A stretch of 64,000 nt of DNA from Antedon mediterranea (taxonomy: Eukaryota; Echinodermata; Crinoidea; Comatulida; Antedonidae). The DNA lies in NCBI RefSeq assembly GCF_964355755.1, contig NC_092673.1:31377001-31441000 (forward strand), given 5' to 3'. The stretch's first letter is position 1, and each line of letters starts with the position of its first letter. Of this stretch, positions 10,500 to 22,400 are shown one piece after another. The notes under the pieces were generated by a model, which saw only the letters and a list, made by a program, of their open reading frames with translations, did not search any database and was not told where the DNA came from. The position numbers and the translations under genes were made by a program.

Positions 10500-12634
10500 T
10501 GATGTTTTACAATCGGCGCCGTGACTGTTTAGGAGTATGATATTCGGCCTAACACTTAGGCCATCCTACGTGCGACTTTATTTTGACTCGCCGGGTAGGC
10601 CTACTCTAACCAAAGCAACGCTATAACAACAGGATGCTAGCTAGCTCCGGAGATCAAAGGGTTTATCTGTGGCTGAGCACGATATCAGTTCCACGACCAT
10701 TAATAATATAACCAGAGCCACATATGGCTCTGAATATAACATATACGGCGCGCCGCTAAGAGTATGTACACAAATTAAGTAGGCCTACTGTTAGTTTTGT
10801 CGCATGCCATACATAAGATCAAAAGTCTGTTATCGGAGGTCTAATCTTGGCAATGCGAGCTCCATCTTTCTTTTATATACGATTACGATAGGCCTATTTA
10901 TCTTGGTTCAGTGGCTCGATAATGAAACTTACGAATAAAACTTTCACAATTACTGTGATATTCCACCGGCCGAGTCACATGTATTTAAATTAGTCGACAT
11001 AATGATTTGAATAAAATGTACATAGATCACAATAAAATCTAATTAGTATTAAACATGAAAATCGTCTGCGTGAATAAAAAATGAATTATTGACACGAAAA
11101 ATTTGATTAAAAAGTAAATAACAACTGTTGTACCCTAAATTTTTTTAATGAAATTACTGTAATATTCAAGCCATTCATGAGTTTGACAATAAAGTTTATT
11201 GAATTGAATTGATTGAATAAATGAAATATTGATGAATATTCATGAAGAGACTTAATTCCAGGGTCGATGAATCGTGGACGTGGAAGAAGTCATTGCTGGA
11301 TTGTGCTTCTAATCAGTGTGTAATAAAAACGACGTTGAAAGATGATGGCATTTCGGTCTGCACTGTCTACAAAGGTAAATTTGTGTTTTATGTTCTCTTT
11401 ATGCATCGAAAGTATTTTAAAAATGACATATAATCACTTATGTTGCGATCTATGATATTTTTTACAGAAATTGAGATTGCATTTTTGTTAACTTGGAAGT
11501 TTGTGACTGAGCTAAGCCTAGCTAGCCTAGGCTAGGCTAGGCCGTAGGCGTAGGCGTAGGGTGTCACTCTCCCATGCTTCTTGTCAACAGTGAACAAGAG
11601 AGAGATGTGTGACCTGCCTTCTGTAAGCTTGGCGACAAAAGATCTAAAGGGCCTAAGATTCCTAAGTGCATTTCCAAATGATATTCTACTACTCCCCTAA
11701 CTAGCTTAGCGTAGGCCTAGGCATTATTTTGTAGGATAGGTATGGATGGAATGGACTAGGCCTACTGCAATAGAACTTGAAGCTAATAATTTATTAATTA
11801 TATAAAAACTACCAACCAGAGACAAGTAGTACTACACTAGAGTAGTACTAGTAGGCCTAGCTAGGCTATTGGAAGGCTTGAATTAAAAAATTTATGCTGG
11901 TATTTCATAGTTTGTTTAGGCCCTACATCAGTACCAGTTGTTTCTGTTATGTATGCAGTTATTTTATTCAATACAAAGTTGGTTGAAAATGCTGGTCCGT
12001 TTCAGTTTAATTATTTGTATTCAACCACATTTCGAAAAATCACAGACAAGGTGTTCATTTTAATTTTTTCAGCCAACCGTTACATTGGCACTGTGCCAAT
12101 AAAAAAAGACTCGGGATGACCGCCATTAAACAGGAGGAATTTGTGAACAGTTGGCTAACACAGTTTAAAAATATAAATGGCAATTCCACCTTTTCATTGT
12201 ATCAGAAGATATTGTGTATAATCCCCACCCCCAACCCCACTAAAACAAATAAAAACTCTTATTTGCATTCCATACACCATGTAAATTTAAAATTTGTTCT
12301 AAAGCTGATTCTTCACTAGGCAAATAAGAAGGCGAATCGAAGGTGTCCGATTATACGCATGCATAGATAGGGATTTGGAAGATGGAAACATGAATACGAA
12401 TGCGTATAAGCTGACATTTTCGATTTGCGCAAACAAATTCGACTAGTGGAAAATCGTCTTAATATTAGAGGAATACTATACAATGCGCTTCTTATCATCC
12501 ATAGTAGAGTGTTTGCATTACAATAATGTATTTAATGTGTGAAGTCGGTATCTTTAACTGATAATGTTAACTGAAAAAAAAAATCTAAAGGGAAAATTTG
12601 TTATTTATACTGCATTTTATGTTATTATATATAG
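10500..12634. other. Region between the two ACADM genes
   Basis: About 2.1 kb separates the stop of the first ACADM gene from the first recognised exon of the second. It is rich in the palindrome TAGGCCTA (10604, 10780, 10889, 11712, 11757, 11851 and a GGCCTA/GCCTAG cluster at 11516-11560). It must hold the promoter and first coding exon of the second ACADM gene, but no short ATG exon with a convincing donor in the right phase stood out. A possible small gene is listed separately. Confidence 0.5.
11242..12119 (+). CDS. Possible small two-exon gene, function unknown
   Basis: An open stretch from ATG 11242 runs to a donor at 11374/11375 (AAAG/GTAAAT). A plausible next exon starts after TTTTTTCAG at 12073 and keeps the frame to a TGA at 12117-12119. 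The product would be about 60 residues, with WTWKKSLLDCASNQCVIKTT in the first exon and RYIGTVPIKKDSG at the end. An alternative is that the first exon begins after the AG at 11262. A different frame of the second exon is also open from ATG 12116. I do not recognise the protein, and no domain is visible. It may also be the tail of a longer gene or a chance reading. Confidence 0.3.
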
Positions 12635-15600
12635 GCTTTAGGCCAGACATTCTTGCGTTCTGCTGCTGTCCGATGCAAGGCTACAGCTACTGACCCTGCA
12701 ACAAATCCACTGGCCGCTGGCATATCATTTGGTATGTAATATTGTTCATTTTTTAAATTATCATTTTATGAACAGTTTGCCCGCTAATTTGATTTGATGT
12801 CTGCCTTAACAAAAACCCTGATTTCCATTTTGAAAGATGCGTTGTCAAACTCCATAAATAAATACACATTTACTATAATTATGAAAAGTAAAAAAATGAA
12901 TGTGAAAAGGAGAAAAATATTATATGTATATTTTTTTTTTAATAGAAATCTCGGATGAGCAGAGGGAATACCAAGAAGTGGCACGTAAGTTTGCCAGGGA
13001 AGAGATCATTCCCAAAGCACCGGAATATGACAAATCTGGTGAGGTATGTAGGCACACAATATGAATATTTAATACGTTTGATGAACTCTGCTCCCCTATT
13101 TATTAAATGGAATATTCCATTTTTATCTTTTAATAACTACAGTATCTTAAGAGAGGATAACCATAATATATGCGGCTCTTATTCTTGCTATGCATTATAA
13201 GCATACTAAAAATATTTAATTTTTAAGTATCCAATGGACATAATCAAGAAAGCATGGGAAATTGGTCTTATGAACACACACATACCTGAGGACTGTGGTA
13301 AGTCTAATGGCATCTAATTACTATCTTGAATAAATAGAAATAATATTTTGAACATGAATTATTCTGGACTGTTCCATTATTCTTACAGGTGGACCAGGTC
13401 TTGGAATACTGGATGCTTGTATCGTAACAGAGGAGCTAGCATATGGATGTACTGGTGTGCAGACTGCCATTGAGGCCAATTCACTTGGAGTAAGTCCAGC
13501 CTACCCTGAATCTATCACATGTACTAAATACTATTAAGGAGTAACTAAATAATGGTACATATGTGTGGCCAATAAAAAATAAATTAAAATTTTTCTGTCT
13601 TTATTTTTTTTCACAGCAAATGCCAGTCATAATCGCTGGTAGTGCGGAACAAAAGAAAAAGTATTTAGGTCGCATGACAGAAGCCCCACTTATGTGTGTA
13701 AGTATTTTGAAATAAACCAATTAGATTCATCACTATTTACAAATGAAATTATATTGGTTAACTCAGAGAGATGTAAACATCTAACCCCAAAAAGTCATCA
13801 ATTCATAGAAGTATTGATACAAAAAATATAATAATTAAATTAAGCTATAGAATAGGTAGATATGCATAAACAAATAATAAATAGAATTCAATGACAAATA
13901 AAATGACAAATTGTTTTGAAATGAAAAAGAAATGTTTAAATGATAGGCCTATGGAGTAACAGAACCTGGTGCAGGCTCGGACGTCGCGGGATTGAAGACA
14001 AAAGCGGTTAAGAAAGGTGACGAGTATGTGATAAATGGCAACAAGATGTGGATCACAAACGGAGGACATGCCAACTGGTACTTTGTGCTAGCCAGGACCG
14101 ACCTGGACCCCAAGGCATCCACTGGGAAAGCCTTTACTGGGTTCATTGTTGATCGGGATACCCCTGGTTTGACACCTGGACGCAAGGTAAGGTTTTTACC
14201 AGATAGATTTAATAAATTCTATTTATAACAAAGATGATATTAAAAGTTAAAATAATTAGCAGTTATACTGCCAAGAAAAGAACTACATGCCACTGCTAAT
14301 TAATGATTTAATATTTGTACATTAGTTATTGTCACCATTTCTTACGTTTATTGATAGACTTTGATTGATAAATATTGATTACCCTATATTGTTAGTTTTT
14401 TAGCCGTGCAATAGAAACCCTCCTTTGGGTCACCCAAATGTAGGGGACACTCCCGTTGTTATATTCCTGTGAAAGAAACGGTCCACGATAGTGGTAATAT
14501 ATTTTACCCTACGCACAACCACTATTAAATTGGTTCCATGGTTTCTCCGTATTAACGGTTTTACCATGGAGTTATAAAATTAGATAGCTATGGTTTTACT
14601 GTTTTAAAGAAAGAAGCTAATTCTGTGTGGTATTTATCTAATAGAAGTATTAATTGAATTACATGAACCCTTTTAATGATTTTATTGATCTTCTAGGAGT
14701 GGAATATGGGACAACGTGCATCAGATACACGAGGAATAACATTTGAAGACGTAGTGGTTCCCAAAGAGAATGTGTTGGGATCAGAAGGGATGGGATTTAA
14801 GATTGCAATGGGTGCATTTGACAAGACTAGGCCACCAGTACGGTTTTTGTACAACTAATTATAACAATTTGGTCTTAAAATGACTACAATGAAAGAATAT
14901 TTATTCTATGCCTAGTACTGTATATGAGTAAAGTAGGTATAGTAAACATTGGCTTAGGTCAAGGCTTCTGTAGATTATGTGTCATCCATACACAGGAAAG
15001 GCAGGATATAGCCTGGTATAGTGATGAGGTTTTTACCTGCCTAAGCTTGGTTTGAATATTTATGCCTACAAGTGAACCAGCAACCTCTTGCCTGTTTAGG
15101 AAGTAAATGCTTGCCTACATTATGCTATGCCTGGCTACTGAACTCAGCCCCAACCCCAAATCATTTCCTTGCCTACTCAAATATCTCCTAAATGTACTGT
15201 ATTTTTCTATATAGGTTGCTGCAGGGGCAGTCGGCCTAGCTCAGCGGGCACTGGATGAGGCTACCAAGTACTCTATGGAGAGGAAGACAATGGGCAGGTA
15301 CATTTGTGAAGTAAGTATTACAATCTACATTGAAATTTTACTGTATATATAAAGTTTCATCTATTAACCATAATACAGTAGAACACCTTTTAAAAGGGCA
15401 CACTTGGACGTAATAAAGTGTTCCTTTAATGGTGCTGTTCTCTGAATAGGGGTTGGCTGTAGTGTTTAGATATATTACACCTTGTTTGTTTCTAGGAAAA
15501 AATTCTCCTAAACAGATGTTTTAATGTATTTACAATTCTACTATTCCTCAATAGCACCAAGCAGTGGCTTTCATATTAGCGGACATGGCTATTGGTATTG

Positions 15601-16208
15601 AGGCTTCCCGTCTACTGACGTACCGATCGTCATGGATGATTGATCAAGGCCAGAGGAACACGTATTTTGCGTCGATAGCCAAGGCGTACGCAGCCGACGT
15701 AGCGAACAAAGCAGCGACGGATGCCGTGCAAGTTTTCGGTGGAAATGGGTTTAACAGTGAATATCCAGTTGAGAAATTGATGAGAGATGCTAAGATTTAC
15801 CAGGTACATATAAATTAAAAATTTACTTTTAATATAGAATTCTACACCTATTTGGTAATTAATAGATACAGTATATATAACCTCTATTAAAAGGACAACT
15901 TTGGGACCCAAATAATGTCCTAATAGGGATGTCCACTAGCTAGCGGTTGGTTGTAGTGCTAAAATGTATATCGTCCCTCATTCGTATAGAAAGTGTCCCT
16001 TAATAGGGTGTTACAAAGAAGAGGTACTTTCCCTGGTATGGTTTTAAAAGTTTTTTAAAATATTGATTTAAAATTCCCTTTGATTTATTTTTGTTGCCTA
16101 AATTTTAATCATCTCTATTTATTTTGACAGATTTATGAAGGAACAGCACAAATTCAACGGCACATAATTGCCAGAGAACTCCTCACCAAGGCTAAAGAAA
16201 TGATGTAA
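12635..16208 (+). CDS. ACADM: Medium-chain acyl-CoA dehydrogenase, canonical copy (exons 2-11)
   Basis: Mitochondrial FAD enzyme of fatty-acid beta-oxidation that oxidises medium-chain acyl-CoA and reduces ETF. Exons: 12635-12731, 12946-13043, 13228-13297, 13389-13489, 13617-13697, 13947-14186, 14697-14837, 15215-15310, 15555-15803, 16131-16208. They join to 1251 bases (416 residues plus stop), without the first coding exon, which must end in phase 0 upstream and was not identified. The reading is very close to vertebrate [80 protein letters not shown], [20 protein letters not shown] region, FGGNGFN and [10 protein letters not shown] with the catalytic glutamate. The residues before the core are basic and free of acidic residues ([14 protein letters not shown]), as in a targeting peptide. 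Exon lengths 98, 70, 101, 81, 240, 141, 96 and 249 equal those of the upstream paralogue. The acceptor of the exon at 13947 lacks a good pyrimidine tract. Confidence 0.95.
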
Positions 16209-16231
16209 CTATAAAACCAAGACTGTAAAAC

Positions 16232-16237
16232 AATAAA
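16232..16237 (+). terminator. Candidate poly(A) signal of ACADM
   Basis: AATAAA lies 24 bases after the stop codon at 16206-16208. It is the nearest consensus hexamer; a short 3' UTR would result. Later ones (16694 region) are possible. Confidence 0.35.
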
Positions 16238-16440
16238 AAACTGAAAAATGAATATTAAAAAGGATAAATTGTATATAAATCAAGAATGTAATTTGCTTTA
16301 GTTTGTCCAGATACAGTAACACAGTAAATTAAAATGTAGAATACACTTCCTGCTATTCTTGCCCATAACTGTCTTTATTATTTTATATTTTTTATATTTA
16401 TTTAGTAAGTTACTTGGTAAATTAATATATAACTAAACAC

Positions 16441-16600
16441 ACTTTGTGACTAGTACACACACTTTGTGACTAGTGCACCCACTCTATGACCAGTGCACAC
16501 GCTCTGGGACTAGTGCACACGCTCTGGGACTAGTGCACACGCTCTGGGACTAGTGCACGCACTCTATGACTAGTGCACACACTCTAGGACTAGTGCACAT
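16441..16600 (+). repeat. Minisatellite, 8 copies of a 20-bp unit
   Basis: Eight contiguous 20-base units of the form ACTCTGGGACTAGTGCACAC occupy exactly 160 bases, with a few substitutions between copies. CTAGTGCAC is constant in most. It lies just beyond the ACADM gene. It has no spacers of differing sequence and no leader, so it is not a CRISPR array. Confidence 0.9.
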
Positions 16601-18077
16601 ATTTTACATGGTTTCAAAATGGTACTTATATTTCCTGGTTTGTTATCTGTTTAAATATAATATTCAATGTTTTGTTTGTTTTGTGAGCAATTCAATAAAG
16701 AATTTATTTATAGACAAATCATTATACTATGAAACTCCTCATTCAGGACACCTTTATTAAGAGATATGATGGGAAATATATATACATTACATATAATCAG
16801 TGTACCATGTCCCGCATACCTGGCTCAGCCTATATTATTGTGCCAGTTCTGCAGTACATTTCATTTCGAAACCTGAGCTGCACTGACGAGATCTAATAAG
16901 ATCGAAACAGTACTGTCTGCAGATTGGATACATTACATATATACACTTTTCCCAACATTTTTATTTCATAAGTACAAATTGATACATACCTTTATTCTAG
17001 CAATTCTGACGAATTCATTTAACAACGATTTTTTATTTTATTCAAATAGTGCAGATGTTTGGCCTCCATTTCGTGCAATCAATAACATGCGTTTATTCTT
17101 TTGTTAATATTTATATATAACTGATTTCTGTAGTAATAATTATGCAACAGCTTGGGGTACAAAACTGATTATCATATATTCTAAAAGTCGAAATAAGTTG
17201 CTTTAATATTGTTTAATCGGAACTCTATGTGCTACAAAAAGAAGGCCTACAATGAATTAAAATACGAAGGTCTGTCAATGTCATTAGGCCTACTAGAGTA
17301 GAACTCCAATAGAGGACCCATTCTAGTAGAGAAAACTTCTTTTGGGATAACTCCTATTCAAGGGACACCTTTATTAAGGGGACACTTTCCAATGAACCTT
17401 AAGAATCTACTGGAATAACAAAAATCTATTTATAAAGTCATACTACACAAATATACATTTTTGGAAAAAATTAGTTTTGGATTATTATTTAAAAAAAAAC
17501 AAATATTTTAATAGAAATATTATGAGAAAGGAGTCTAACGGTACCTCTATTTACTGCAAACAACTTCAAAATATGCCTTTCCACTTTTCTTTTGGCTAGA
17601 AATAATAATCAGGAAAAGGGATAGTCCTATGATTTACGATTTACATCCCGTTAAAGAACAGTGTTCGTGTTTCGAATTAAAACTGTATTAATCAAATATC
17701 CTCCCGAACCATTTTTACATGATTATTAGATGACATTCAGAAGCCCGGTGATTTTGTCACATTTAATTTAAAAGGCCGAAACAATTAGGGAAACCGCTCG
17801 CTCGTTTAATCATGGACCATATTTTTTTAACGATTTGTAGAAATATTAAAAATACATTTTCTGTGCCTACCAATATGCTGACAATTGATGTATGATTTCA
17901 TTAATAATTAATTTAATAATTATAGCAAATATGAACGCACGCTTGAACAAACTTGATAGTAAGTGCATATTGCAGATTGTCTGCTTAATTTCGCATAAAA
18001 AATACAAATATACGCTTACACATGTTTAGTAGTAGTCTGTAATAATATGGCATGTACTAGAACATTTTTTAACTTAC
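16601..18077. other. No supported exon between ACADM and the minus-strand exon at 18.1 kb
   Basis: AT-rich sequence with a copy of a dispersed repeat containing CACCTTTATTAAGGGGACAC at about 17300-17400. If the exon at 18078-18147 is real, its downstream exons should lie here or further left, but none was recognised. Confidence 0.4.
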
Positions 18078-18147
18078 CGAATTCTCCATCGCTCTCTAAG
18101 ATAGGAGTCTCTTCGGTTTTAGGCTTTTCAGTCACCTTTTCAGCCAT
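18078..18147 (-). CDS. Probable first coding exon of an unidentified minus-strand gene
   Basis: On the minus strand an ATG at 18147 opens 23 codons and one base, then a strong donor (G/GTAAGTT). The peptide is hydrophilic and charged (MAEKVTEKPKTEETPILESD), which is typical of cytosolic or membrane-protein N-termini. I do not recognise it and found no downstream exon. With the IQ-motif gene starting at 19404 on the plus strand, the two would be divergent and about 1.25 kb apart. A chance reading cannot be excluded. Confidence 0.4.
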
Positions 18148-19403
18148 TCCCTAATCTCCGTACTAATATTATGAATTGTTTGTCCTACTTGTGTTAAACA
18201 GAAGCTTATCTTTCTACAAATTTAACAACTGATTTCAATGTTTGTCGTTCGGGACGAGTATCTATCAGCCTTCAGATAACAGCTGTTTCTTCTTAGCATA
18301 CGTATTACAGATGTTGATTATGAATATGTATAGTATAGTATAGACATTTTTTTACTATGAATTTTAAAATTCAACGGACATGATAAACAATGTTTACAAT
18401 ATTGACAAGAGGGATTCAGTGGTGAGTACACTGATTTTAAATCAGCTTGAGATATACACAACAAATAAAAAACGTTCCAGCGAAAACTTGTGTTATCAAT
18501 GTTTATATGCCCACTTACTACACGGAATGGAGGGAAATAAAATCTGCGGCAAATTCGAGCAGTTAGCAATTTCAGAATTTTAAATGTAGGCCTATATAAA
18601 TTAGTTAAATGAATAATTTATTATTTGAAAAACTCATTAAAGTTGGTAGTAAGCCTATCACTATTACAAGTGTGTACTTCTTTTTGTTTGACGGCAATTT
18701 GTTTCAGTATCGCGTACTTGAAATTGAAAATCCCTTTAATTGTCCAGAAAACAATAAGCTATTCTTTTCAGGTGGGGGTTTAGTGAATCATTCTTCGACT
18801 TACAATATCGATCTTTTATTGTGTGACTGTGGCTCCTTTTGATACCTCATTGTCATCTCTCTAGCAACTAGTTTCCAGAAGCCTAACTGAAAACAATCGA
18901 TGAGTAAAACTTAGATGATAGGCCCTATTCTGGACCCGCCATACAGACTAGAAAGGATGATTCATTTGCAGGCCTACGTTACAATTGAAGAATGGATGTA
19001 GCCTATAGAAAGAATCTAGCATTTGAGGAATATTAATAGAGATAGGTAAAACGCATATTGAAAGGTAACATTTTCATTATTAATTTGGACACGTCGAAGC
19101 AATCGAACAACATTTGGTAATTTGGGTTTTGTGTATAGTTCAGTAGCCATGCCCATACCATCGTAATGTCCTACCAGGGTCATCACTCTTCCCTAGTCCT
19201 ACGAAGACTTTGTGATAAGATGATAATGAGCCCTACGCAGTTACATTAGTGGAGCATAACAAAATCAGTTTCAATTTCAACGTTAGCCAATATAATATAT
19301 TAATAAAATCAACCTCCTAATTACTTACACGACTATAACATATTTTTTGCAGAAGATAGATAAAATTAGTAGGTAGCCTTAAATTATTGTCAAAGGTGGT
19401 ACC
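18148..19403. promoter_or_regulatory. Region between two divergent gene starts
   Basis: About 1.25 kb lies between the presumptive minus-strand first exon and the plus-strand ATG at 19404. Open stretches occur on both strands near 18320-18840 but look unlike conserved protein. No core promoter element is convincing. If both genes are real, both promoters are expected here. Confidence 0.35.
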
Positions 19404-22400
19404 ATGGGGTCATCCGCATCAAAAAAGAAAAGCCGCTCGATGGTCAAGATTAGGTAAGTACATTTTTAGCCTTTTTTTTTCAATTATTTATCGAATATCA
19501 CTCGAATAACTAACTTGGTAAATAATGTGAATTGGCTTATTGGTCAGTCGATAGCCCTTATGGGTTTCAATTAAACATGTTTTGGTTAGCTATAATATCT
19601 CCATGGTATGCCTACGGTTGAAGAAGCGGCTTGAAGTTGAATAACTGTGCACTTGTGTTGCCTTGGAAAAACATCACGAAGTATTATTTATATAAGCCTA
19701 AGATTTAAACAATTTAAATTTTAAGAAATGCTTAATCTTAATCAATTAAGCCTGCTCTATTAATATCAAAGTTTGAAATATTTTAATATCCTGCTTTTTT
19801 TTACATCATAAACAGTGCTGTCATTGCATTTGAAGAAGCAGGAGAGAGACATAACAAAAATAATGAAAAGCCCAAAGATGACGTCAAAAACAACCAAGGT
19901 ATGACATCATTGATCATATATAATACACTATTATGTAATCAGTAAGACCAGGGAAGAGTGTAATTTAACTCTTCCCTGGTAAGACAAAGTGGTTTATGCC
20001 TACTAGCCGTTAAGGTCACGTGTTTCAGATAAGGCATAATATGTAGTATTGACAAAGTAATAACATTAATTTTTTATTCTATATATCATTTTAAATTAAC
20101 GTGTTTATTTTAAAGAAAACGTAAGTCAGCCTGCAACATGTATGAACACAGTAGACGCTAATAAACAACCCCATGACAATAATGGAACAGTCCCACCCGC
20201 AAGGAAACCATCGGAAAAAGATGCGGCTGTTATGATACAGAGGTGAGACTGAGGTGTATAAAGGTCTAAACAAATCTCGACGTGTTGTAAAATGTATTTC
20301 AGTAATATCATTTTTTTTTTTTGGTTTACGCATCTCTATAAACTATTATATCTAACCTAATGATGTTTTACTGAAGTGCTGTGCCGCGCCGCGTCGAGTA
20401 CCAGATACATTTTGTTCTTAGAATACTCTGATATGTTAAATGTTATATTGAATGAACTACGTTATACTGTAACTAGAACACATTGTTCCATAACAGGAAC
20501 CGAATATTATGTCAAATAACATAATCTTTGTGATTCTTTGTTTTGATAAACAAATCGACTGAAGTAGTAAAATTAATATTTTATAACCATATTTATTAAA
20601 GAATAAATTATAATGTAATGGTCGGAGCTAAGTAACTTTAGCTTAATACAAATAATGTAAAATAGAGCCTGAAGCAGTTTGCATACAAGGACGCCCACTA
20701 AGGCAGAAAACTATCGAATTTAATCTAATTATCGTTTTGAATTAGTCTACCGACAGATATAACAAACACGAACAAATACTGCACCCTTCAACGTGAAAGC
20801 AATCATAATCGAATTGCTTATTTATGGTTACACAAATACAAAAAACGTAATAACAATATTACACACGAGATACAAATTATGTGGAGTGTCTAATCAATAT
20901 TATATCGGTAACCGATACAACGTTGCTAAGTAACTTTTAAAAAAAGACTCTTTGGTGAAATGTAACAAGGTATAAGGCTAGTTGTGGAGTAAACTCGTAA
21001 GCGCCTAACCACGATACGTGCTCGTCATGAGTAGTTCGAATATTAAAATGTCTTCATTTCTACAAACACGAACTAATTCCTCCGTATCGTCAGTTCGTAA
21101 TAGAGTGGCGATACCGGTTGGTATTCAACGATCGGCAACTGAAGGAACTTTACACCGATCTACGATGGTTCCGAAGAATTCCGTTCAACGGCCGTCAGCC
21201 GTCGTAGAACGGCAATCGGCGATGTGTAGGCCTACGGGTATGGTTCGAACTCGCACTGACTTTGAGTTTTATCTTAACAGAGTTTATCGAGGTCATCAGG
21301 AAAGAAGGCAGATGAAGAAAGAAAATGAAATGGCGGTTGTTATACAAAGGTAACATTACTTTTATATTTACAAAACAAACTCATACGAATTACTATAAAG
21401 CAACCTTTATGTTGAATAATTGTGTTGTAAAGTCAAGCCACTGGCTGGTTTACAACACAGGATTGAACAGATACCAACAATCTATCTAGTTTGAAAATTG
21501 AAGAGTAGTTTCAATTAATCCTAATACAATTCTCCGCACGAAAAATGTATAGAAATTCATAATTCATTATGAACGTTATTCCTTACAAACAGAAGCCTAG
21601 TACCTTGTGTCTAGGCAACCTCACTAACTAAGTGGTATTTGTTAATATTCATATACACCTCAGTAACGTTTCTTATACAGTAGACCCTATTATTAGAAAT
21701 GGCCAATGCTAAGGTTTATCTTTATTAAAACAAAAACACAATGGTTTATTATAGACTATATATAAGCATATATGAATGCATATATTTAAAAAAAATGAAT
21801 AAAATTATATAAATTTATTCGCATTTAAACTAATATAAAACATCCAACAGTCGAGTATTGTTGTATTAGGCCTAGATGACACCAAGTCTGGTAAAAAGCA
21901 TATTAAAAGATAAAAATGAGTGATGCAGAATTTGGTCTAACTCAAGACGACGAGTAAGTGGTTTAATTGTTATGATGCCCGGTGCCACCCGGTCAGTCTA
22001 TAGGGAAACGAGGGGTGGGTTAAGAGAAAAACTGAAATTGTAGGCATACGTTCCAAAAGGAGGTCTAATATCATACATGGAGTTACGACGGAAGGACTAG
22101 AACAGTGATATGCTGTCTCATTCTCTATCTGGGAAAATCACTATTTTAGAACTTGTTTATTTTGTATAAATTGTATTCAATACAATTTATTTCAGTGAAA
22201 TTCTGTTTTATTGTAGGCGGTATCGACGCCATATTTCAACGTCAGAAAAACCAGCAGAAAAAACTGAAGAAGATAAAAAGAAAGGTAAAGATACAATATT
22301 GTATTCAGTGTTGCCACTATCGTATTAAAACCATATCATTAAAAGTATTTCATATTTTACCATGTATAACAAAAAGAAGAATAGATGTTTATTTTTCCTG

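Noticed and set aside
12346-12550. ATGs at about 12483 and nearby as the first exon of ACADM
   Set aside because: The nearest phase-0 donors are poor and the peptide (MRFLSSI) gives too little to decide; left unassigned.
17040-17110. Possible minus-strand terminal exon (HVIDCTKWRPNIC then stop and AATAAA) for the orphan exon at 18.1 kb
   Set aside because: No acceptor with a pyrimidine tract precedes it and the peptide is too short to judge; not linked to 18078-18147 with any support.
18318-18842. Overlapping open frames on both strands upstream of the IQ-motif gene
   Set aside because: Composition follows the AT-rich background, with no domain, no consistent splice sites and no starts in good context.
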